A program made the position numbers and the translations under genes. Source: Paramarasmius palmivorus (taxonomy: Eukaryota > Basidiomycota > Agaricomycetes > Agaricales > Marasmiaceae). From it: DNA of 64,000 bases. The stretch is from NCBI GenBank assembly GCA_037176845.1, contig JAYKXP010000021.1:620001-684000 (forward strand). The letters run 5' to 3'. Below the pieces are notes generated by a model. That model was not told the DNA's origin. It worked only from the letters and a program-made list of their open reading frames with translations, and ran no database searches. Below are positions 56,690 through 64,000 of this stretch, one piece after another (position 1 is the stretch's first letter; every line of letters begins with the position of its first letter).

Positions 56690-58507
56690 CTCGAAAGATC
56701 GGGAGCCGATATGTCTTCCTTTCCACCACAGCCAGTCTACTCAATGGGGAGTAAACGTATGATAAAAATTGTCTCCACAACTTATTGTCATAACTCGGTG
56801 GTTTGCTACCTCCTGCAGGATATACCGAGTACGTCGGAGATGCATGTTCATCGACAGTCTTCCTTGAGTCTTCCTGTCGCAGGCAGTGTTAGGTCATCAT
56901 ATGTTATCCCGACATATGGACTCGGGAGATGTCCCTTACCTTGAGGAAATGAGGACTTCGCTTATAGCTGTAAGTGATTCTATGACCTAGTGTCTCCCTT
57001 GGCACGCCTGGAACAGCGGGTCTTCTGACCAATTCTGACCCACAATTGGTGGTATGTACGTATGTGAAGACCTTCGGATCCAGTGGAACAGCCTGAGTTA
57101 CCTAAACTGATTCGTTCTTCTGCATCTCGCCAGTTCCAACACCTTGGGTACCCCAACAGCGCCGTTCACTCACCATAACATCCTTATAGAACCATCTGAC
57201 CCTTCTGAATGCCATTTCCATTCCACAAAATGTTCAAAAGCTAGAATAGAGTCTGTGTGATTATCGGAGTTGAAAGACGAAGCTCGGTCGCACATCGAGG
57301 TTACTAGCATATGAGGAATCTATGACTGCAAAGGTTCTAAAAGGAGGCTTCACTCCCTGCCTCGCTGGGGGAAATAGTCATTAGGCCACACTGACATCAG
57401 GGGTTTTAGCTTTGTGACATAGCTGGAACGAGGGTCTATACATACGGCAGCAGTGATATCAACAAACTTCAACCCCAGAATCAGACGTTCAAGTGGAACC
57501 AATAGTTGCAGGAGTTCTCTTTGAGCGGTGATCTTCTATGACCCAGTAGTGCTCTGTAAGAACGTTTCAGGGTCAAGAGGTGACAAGGAAAAAGGAAACA
57601 AAGCGCACTATTCGCCGCAATGGTCAGCAGGCTTGGCTATGAGTCTATGACTGTCGTCTAACCCCGAGGTGCTTTGCGTCATGGCGTAGAGAGTGGGGTT
57701 TCAAGAAGACGAATATTATTGTATCTTCGAACGTTCTATTCGCGTCTTTGCTCCCTCTTACGACCTATCATATCGGTTCACCATCCGGGCGTCAAGCAAA
57801 AGAAAGGAAAACGTACAAAACGCCACTAAATTGACATCCAACACTACAGTATTGGTCCCGTTCTGGCGTTCCCCACTCGGGTTGCTTCATTTGTGGGCTG
57901 AGCACTGAGACCTATGTCGTTGGGGGTAAGTGGAAGTGGGCCAGCAAACACGCGGAAGTACCATTGAAATGAGTCCAGCAGTGACAGACTAACCCGAGTG
58001 TCCAATTGTAGGCTGCCCAGGAGGATGCGAACGACTATCGTGGCTAAGTGAGGTATAGTAGGAGGGAGGCGCAGGAGAAGGTCCCATTGCGGAAGGGCCA
58101 GCGGTGAACCCGACGGCGATTGAAGCTCTGATGAAGCTCTTGAGTCTTGACGCGTGACGCGTGACGTCTTGACCACCGTCTAGGGTTTGGCTTAGTAATC
58201 TGTTTAAAACTTCTCAGGCCTCGATTCGGGCCTCCCCTTTCGCTCTCGACATGCAAGACGTATCCTGAACCTTGTGCGCATGAGCTTATTCCTCGACTAG
58301 AATGGACCCCAATTTCACCAGTACAATACAGGAGCTACCAATCTCCGAATATCACGCTTCATTTCCCAGCAAGCACGATAACACCTTCTTTCGGTTCGCT
58401 TTGAGTTCGCTATGATCATGCTCACGCCATACAGTAGGAACCATTCTATTTGGATGCGCCACCCTGGGAGTGGAGGGGACTTGACACGAGTGTGGCAGGG
58501 GATTTCG
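56690..58507. other. 1.8-kb divergent intergenic region between inhibitor copies A and B
   Basis: No supported gene; open frames are short. It contains the GACGCGT repeat near 58147-58172 reported separately. Confidence 0.45.
58147..58172. repeat. short GACGCGT tandem repeat ending in a TGACGTC site
   Basis: GACGCGT occurs twice in a row and is followed by GACGTC, flanked by GTCTTGA on both sides. The region lies about 340 bp upstream of the TATA box of inhibitor copy B. TGACGTC is the classical bZIP (CRE) core and ACGCGT the MCB core; actual binding is not shown. Confidence 0.5.
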
Positions 58508-58515
58508 TATATAAA
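58508..58515 (+). promoter_or_regulatory. TATA box of inhibitor copy B
   Basis: TATATAAA, 63 bp upstream of the ATG at 58578. Confidence 0.65.
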
Positions 58516-58577
58516 GCTATCAGCTGGTGCCCATTCTAAAGCAAGCTTTCGCCCTTCAAGCAGTTTTACTCTAAGCA

Positions 58578-59197
58578 ATGTCTCTCGAATCTGGTCTCTA
58601 CATCATCAAGAATCAAGGCAAATACATCGGTCGTAACTTGGCCGAAGATATGTCTTTGCTTCCCAAGCGCATCGTCACTCTTCCTGAGAGTGTCCAGGCC
58701 CCCAGGGTAAGTCGTGATTGCACGAACCGTTAGATGCTGTCGATGTTGCTAAACATTTCCATCGTACACAGTGGGAAGTTGAAAAGAAGGACGACAACAA
58801 ATACATTCTCAAGTGTCAAAAAGATGCAACCGTGCAATTCGATAACTTGGTCTGGGCTGCGTTGCTTCCGGAGCCCCTCCCAGAGAAATGGTGTATTGAA
58901 CATGTTCCGCACCACGGTCAGAACGCCTATGTGTATGTTAACAGCCTTTTCTTTGTGCAGAAAGTGGACTAACATTGTTGTACAGCATCCTCAGGGAGAA
59001 CCGTGAACAAGGTTGGGTTGTTACTTCTGAAGAGGCATACCAGCAGGTGAGGAATCGGATTCAACTCACCGAGAATGCATGATTGTTGACCTGCTTTTTC
59101 GAAGATTGGGTCCAAGCCCCTGATTGTGGGACTGTCCGAACCGCCCTTCTATCCTCCTAACGAACATTTCGAGTTCGTTCGTATCGATCGGGACTGA
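58578..59197 (+). CDS. I66-type serine protease inhibitor (cospin-like beta-trefoil), copy B
   Basis: Second member of the local inhibitor family, on the opposite strand. Four exons encode MSLESGLYIIKNQGKYIGRN and AEDMSLLPKRIVTLPESV; then WEVEKKDDNKYILKCQKDA to HHGQNAYV; then EQGWVVTSEEAYQQ; then IGSKPLIVGLSEPPFYPPNE, ending FEFVRIDRD. The donor after YV (GTATGTTAAC), after QQ (GTGAGG) and the matching acceptors fall at the same codons as in copy A. In the known family the inhibitory loop is near residue 27, where the three copies differ (KAVGRKQ, KYIGRNL, KFIGLAG), so target proteases may differ. No signal peptide: cytosolic storage as expected for the family. Confidence 0.8.
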
Positions 59198-59931
59198 AGA
59201 AACGATACCGAGATGTAGTCGAAGACGTTTTGTAAGGAAGTGGTATATAATCGAGAATCAGTGTAAATTCGAATGAACTTGGAAAAGCGGTTTTGTATCA
59301 AGCATACCAGGCCTTGGGTCTCAGATCTCGGGCCTTAGGGCCGGTGCGGGTAACAAGATGCATGAATTGTGCCATCTCTCCTACTAACTCCAACGAACAT
59401 CGAAATAATGAATGTCTCTCGAGCATCAAGTACAGAATAGGTCCAAGTAGCGTCCTTTCAACGCGATCGGGAGCCAATCACCTCCGAGTCTGCCCCACTC
59501 CGAGGACATCGCAGCGAATTACGAACTCGACATCCTGGCAGGATGTTACTAATGCCTGTCCTTTTGAAGATCCATAGTCGATGAAATGATGTTCAATATC
59601 TTGCCCGACTCGGACTCCTGAAAAGCTTATATGGTCCTCATAGAGGTCATACCGAACGGGAGACTAAAACAGCGCATGTCTACCTCAGACGATGGTCGGG
59701 ACGAGCACTCTCGACCACACCAACGCCAACGCCAGACAGGCGCCCATGTTTTGGGCCTGTTGCTAAAATTGCGAGCATTCCAAAAATACTCTCATTTCGT
59801 CTAGGTCATGCACCGTAAGCTAGAAAACTCAGATTTACTACACATTTGATACAAATTTCTTTGTGACCATTGTACACAATCATGACTGAACTAAGTACGC
59901 TGACTACTTGTCGTTTCCAGTCGCATTGAAT
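59198..59931. other. convergent intergenic region
   Basis: About 730 bp between the stops of inhibitor copies B and C. No supported gene. Confidence 0.5.
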
Positions 59932-60512
59932 TTAGTCGCGGTCGACACGGATGAATTCGAAGACTTCGTTGGGGGGATAGTAAGGCGGAATTGACGGCCC
60001 CACGATCAAAATCCTGTACATGATCTACAACGCAAGCTGGTAAACAAAACTGATCGCCAATTAATTCCTGTTAGACCATGCTCACCTGAGGTCCCTCATC
60101 TTCGAAGGGAGCGACCCAGCCTTCAGGGCTGTACTGTGATTTGATGCTAGGAAGACTTTAGTTCAATGCATTGTAACTCGAAGAACGTCACATACATGAA
60201 AGATTCCTTTCCATTTCGCTCGGAATTGACAATGAGCCATTGCTCGGGCTCCTCCTCAGTTGCCCAGATCAAGTTGTTGGCGTTGGTAGTAGCGTAACCT
60301 TCAACCTTCAGAATGTACGCTCGGCCCTTCTTATCGACTTTCCACTGTATGCGAGAGGAGACGATTAGTGACAGCAAGGCGTCCTGGCTGAAAAGATAGA
60401 TGACCTTGGGAGCTTCAACACCTTCGTCAAGAAGGACGACACGCTTGCCACCGGCGAGCCCGATGAATTTGTCGCCGTTCTTGATGAAGTATGTGCCAGC
60501 TTCGAGAGACAT
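59932..60512 (-). CDS. I66-type serine protease inhibitor (cospin-like beta-trefoil), copy C, shortened loop
   Basis: Third family member. Starts MSLEAGTYFIKNGDKFIGLA at 60512 and continues WKVDKKGRAYILKVEGYAT to GKESFI, EGWVAPFEDEGPQ, IMYRILIVGPSIPPYYPPNE, ending FEFIRVDRD. The last acceptor is TTGTAG before ATCATG; it keeps the frame and aligns IMYRILIVG with IGSKPLIVG of copy B. Compared with A and B it lacks about seven residues: the block (A)EDxSLLPK is missing, so FIGLAGGKRVVLL replaces it. This changes the loop region that carries inhibition in cospin. TATA box and intron layout are conserved, so the gene looks intact. Confidence 0.8.
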
Positions 60513-60576
60513 GTTGTACTAGTGAGAATGCTTGAAGAATGAGAACTTGGGTGTATTGAAAGTGTTGGCTCGGGCA

Positions 60577-60584
60577 CTTATATA
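60577..60584 (-). promoter_or_regulatory. TATA box of inhibitor copy C
   Basis: TATATAAG on the minus strand, about 65 bp upstream of the ATG at 60512. Confidence 0.6.
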
Positions 60585-62393
60585 CCAATTTTCACCCCTC
60601 CCCTCGTGAATCCAAATGCTAGACCGATCCGTGCGAGTATGGCATGAGCGTGACTGCAGAGAGCCGAATGGAACCATTGTCGTATTCGAATCATAATTGC
60701 TGGGAGCAGGGGCGTGAATTTCGGAAGTTGATCACTTCCGCTGGTTGGTGGCACTCAATATTCCGCATACTCCGATGCGTAATCAGCGTTTTTATTTCGT
60801 CTTGTAGTCATCCGATCGCGAGCATTTGTATTGAATTCTGCATTTAGCAGTTAGATACTCCAAAGGAGTATATAGAGGTTTACAGCACTTACTGAAATCA
60901 AGACTCTGCTATTCACCGTTTCGCCAGACTACTCGCTACGACGGGATTCCGTCACCATTCGTGATACCGAGTCCAAAATAACGCCATTCCTTGGATGACC
61001 ACTTGCAAGACAGCTGCCTAACACTGAGGTAAATTACATCCCGACCTGGAAAGTTGTAGTCTTGGGGTTCAAGTGAAATGGACATTGTGTCATCAGAAAC
61101 TACCAGAAAGTTCTCTTCTCTTGCCTTCTACAGACCCTTATGACCTGCGTATATCGGCTTAGCATTCAGGACTCTAGACAAAGCGAAAGAAGACGTAACC
61201 GCTGGTGGCCCTTTTCCCCTTGGTGAAGTAACAATCAGGCTACTTATATGGCTCCGTCCTCGTATTGGTTGCTCTCCCTAAATACTTCGCCAAAATCAGC
61301 TTCGTTGCTTGTTGCTTCCTATTGTGGTGTTCAACCTTTAGTTACGTCTTCGACGATATGAGATTGAGAACCTGAAGATCGACCCCAAGTCAGTATCAGG
61401 TGTCATATGATATAAACAGGAATTAACCACTTTGCGTTAATAGGGTCATAGAGGCTCCATATCCATAGCCATAGTACGTATGACATTGCACTATTCGTGT
61501 CCCTTTTTAGTTGTTTGTTGCTGATCGCAGAATCACCGCGAACTGCGGTAAAGGCGGACAAGGTGGCCTCGAAGTCCAGTAAAAGTGGATATCCGAAAAT
61601 AACAGAAGGTTCTATTCGTTGACGTCTCGCCTATTGGAATTTGCGTATATCGGTTCGAGTAGGCCCTGGATTTCAAGGGGAAAGAAAAGGTTCCAAGCGC
61701 CACTTGAATGACAGCCATAATCTTGTCCGTGTCTCCACTCGGTAAAGTCAATCAAGTGATCAGATTGAGGTGGCTCAGTAATGGACACGGAGCATGATGG
61801 AATTTCCTCATCCTCGACTCACGGTATCCCAATTGCTGATCTCTCTTGCTTGATTCTGCTTGCCACCAGGAATGTTGTAATTTGAACAATTTCTTTTGAG
61901 GTAGGGTCTACGACACCAGACCTAGAAAATCTGATGAGGCAGCAGACCGACGTGGAATCAGAAGGTAGAGTTGAAGTTTGAATTTGAGCGCTAGAGCGCT
62001 AAAAAATTACCGCTTAGTGCTTAGTAATCAGAAAACTACTCAGTGCTCTTCACTTCAGGAGACCAGCCAGCAGCGCTTCTACTGCTAGATCTCGATATGC
62101 TTGACAGACATCCTATGGCGCGTTCCTTCAGCTTTCTACCACTACTCATAGCAACAGACATGAAATAAAAAGTAAGTGTGGTTTTATGACTTGGGCTCCT
62201 GGTTCTGAACGTTTTCAAGGCATTTAGCTTTATCATCGTAAACACCATAACTGTGCCCGAATGAGCCGATTAGTAGGCTAGTTCGCGCTACGTGTGTTCC
62301 CGCATCAAGAAACCACCACATCCGTTGAGAGGCACGACTGGAACCTCGCCGGACCCGCAATCTGGACCCACATCCTGTATCTCGCAAGTTGAA
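60585..62393. other. 1.8-kb gene-poor region
   Basis: No frame longer than about 72 codons, no recognisable motif. A minus-strand frame at 62036-62248 is Ser-rich and featureless. Confidence 0.45.
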
Positions 62394-63232
62394 TGTGGTT
62401 CAACATCTTCCCCTATTCATTTTTCTGGTGTACTGGCATTGTAGCGGGCGATTACCGCTGCCCCCGGGACCCTCTGGTTTACCTGTCCTTGGCTAAGACA
62501 CATCCTAGGACTGAATTTTGGAGGACTTACGCAGGATGGGGATGCAAATATGGTGCGTATTATTTTATGCGGTCGTATTACGGTTGATCTGAAAGCATCT
62601 CATAGGACTCAACAAACTTGTCTCTTTCCACATCCTTGGGTGCATAATCGTTGTCGTCGACTCCAAATCCGTGGCGGAAAACCTCTTCAACAAACGCTCA
62701 GGCAACTACAATGACCGCCCTCTCCCCACCATAGTTTACTGATGAAACGTGAGAAGAGCATGTTTTATATGTGAGTTGCACATTCATCTGGTTGTTTGAT
62801 ACCTCGTAACCGGCATTTTCAGCTCCGACAACGAACGCTGCAAGACTTATCGAAGAGTTTTGCAGGAGGTCCTTCGGTGGTATCCGGTAAGATACCGATC
62901 AGAACACGCATTTAATTATACTTATACTTATACATGTGTTAGGCTTCTTTCATGGGATCCTTTCATGCGACTGCGAACGATGATGTACGGTATATCAAGG
63001 CTATTCGGTTTCCGCGAAGACAACTATCTTGAATATGTCGGTTACTGTCCTTCTCGCAATACTTTGCCATGATACTAACAACTCTACAGATGGGGACGAC
63101 GCAAATATCTACCCCACCCGGACGCCGTCGACCTAGATCGTTTCTTCGGTATCAGTTCCAGGAGGAAAGAGTACGCCCTCGTCAAGTTTTGGAGAAGGTT
63201 TGTTCGGGTCTAGCCTTAAATATAGGAAACTA
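62394..63232 (+). pseudogene. cytochrome P450 relic with internal deletion and frameshifts
   Basis: Scattered P450 landmarks appear in the right order but in different frames. FWRTYAGWGCKYG (to about 62555) is the N-terminal region. After an intron-like gap comes GLNKLVSFHILGCIIVVVDS, then VAENLFNKRSGNYNDRP (62695-62722) and LPTIVY, ending in TGA at 62740-62742. LQEVLRWYPV (62860-62889) is the K helix. FHATANDDV lies at 62961-62987 and HPDAVDLDRFFG (63114-63149) corresponds to the PERF region. VCSGLALNIGN (Cys codon about 63201) corresponds to the haem-binding loop. Only about 120 bp separate the RSGNYNDRP block from the K helix, where intact genes have roughly 700 bp or more, so helices C to J are gone. 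The relic resembles basidiomycete CYP families with the (K/R)RSxNYSDRP motif. Confidence 0.75.
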
Positions 63233-64000
63233 CAATCAGGCTGGTATACATGTAGAGCATGCCCTGAGATGTACATCGCCGAAGCTTCAATTTGGATCAA
63301 AATGCCCTACGCTCTTGTCTGTGAATCGACAGGATAGTCAATGGCGCCGGCTGGGCTATTAAGTCCAAGACGGCTACTGTAAGGTCTGTGACTTCTCTGA
63401 TTTTAAAAGCCGCGACTTATCTTTGATCCGTATTACCAGCCATGTAAAGCTGTTTCGATCTCAGATTAATAAATCGGAATGGAAAGCGTTGGAATGGTTG
63501 AAGGAAAGATGCGGTCGAATTGCCTAGCGTGTTGATTAAGCATAGTTGGAATTGAAGAGGTGATATGTGACCGGAGCATGAAATTGTGGGTTATCCATCC
63601 AGCAAAGGTTCGTTCAAGCAATAACTCGCGATGCATCTCGTGGCCCGACGACTTCCACTCCCATGATGTATGTCGACAATCGCCGCTTCAAAGGAAGCGA
63701 TGAAATATCACGGACATACATTTTGCATGGTATAGGACGCACGCCGGGCCAGGACTCTGCTCAGGAGAAAAGACCTGAGGTTTTGTTTTGCCTTTGGTGT
63801 ATGAAGAAAGTGGGGATTTCTGGACTGACTACTAATACCTACTGCCTGCAGGTTAGACTTCGGTTGTCAAATGACTTGATATAACTCGGCTCGCCCGAAT
63901 CTTTGTGCCCGGGAGTCCAAAGTCCTTCTAGGTCTCACCCGCAGTTTATGCTTTGTTCGATGTGATCCCTCGCTCTTCTTTAATTGAATGTGTTCCTAAA
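63233..64000. other. window end, nothing recognised
   Basis: The last 770 bp hold only short open frames (for example 63663-63884). No motif or signal seen. Confidence 0.4.

Noticed and set aside
1..64000. tRNA, rRNA, CRISPR arrays, intact transposons or LTR elements
   Set aside because: Looked for A/B-box pairs, terminal repeats, reverse transcriptase or transposase motifs and regular spacer arrays by eye; none was convincing. A tRNAscan or repeat search could still find a short one.

Overview
The window reads as nuclear DNA of a mushroom-forming basidiomycete (Agaricomycetes, probably Agaricales). Genes are closely spaced on both strands and cut by many 45-70 bp GT-AG introns. The gene content fits: an AA9 polysaccharide monooxygenase with a CBM1, a DUF6534 membrane protein, a CipC-like protein, an OPT transporter, and three inhibitors that look like the I66 (cospin) family known from Agaricales. 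Gene models were built by hand. Exon phases were checked for most genes; family names rest on recognised motifs, not on database searches.

Layout. 1-504: 3' end of COP9 signalosome subunit 7 (+). 911-1962: a probably decayed membrane-protein gene. 2952-7396: OPT transporter (+), tail to tail with a nicotinamidase carrying a signal-peptide exon (7489-8416, -). 9017-9447: CipC-like (-). 11182-14947: two tandem glycosyltransferases with matching exon structure (+). 15875-18230: secreted type-B carboxylesterase with one frame break (+). 18965-19896: TRAPP subunit Trs33 (-), divergent from a UBR1-type N-recognin (20058-25757, +). 26053-27991: DUF6534 gene (-). 28933-31366: two secreted low-complexity proteins, one with Pro-Arg-Gln-Glu repeats (-). 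32423-33738: NOSIP-like zinc-finger protein (+). 35901-38579: PSP1-domain protein (+). 39534-39959: APC11 (-), divergent from a coiled-coil, augmin-like gene (40227-41001, +). 41849-43250: AA9 LPMO with CBM1 (+). 44948-51194: a 1780-residue Ser/Thr/Pro-rich protein in eight exons (+). 51485-55554: an M16 insulysin-like protein lacking its zinc motif (-). 56016-60512: three I66-like inhibitors. 62394-63232: cytochrome P450 relic (+).

Functional themes. Housekeeping control genes (CSN7, UBR1, APC11, TRAPP, NOSIP, PSP1) are mixed with secreted or niche functions (LPMO, esterase, OPT, small secreted proteins, protease inhibitors). The accessory part at 51-63 kb is the most unusual: a protease homologue that has lost its catalytic motif next to a small inhibitor family, followed by gene-poor DNA with a decayed P450. 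No rRNA, CRISPR array, intact transposon or convincing tRNA was seen.
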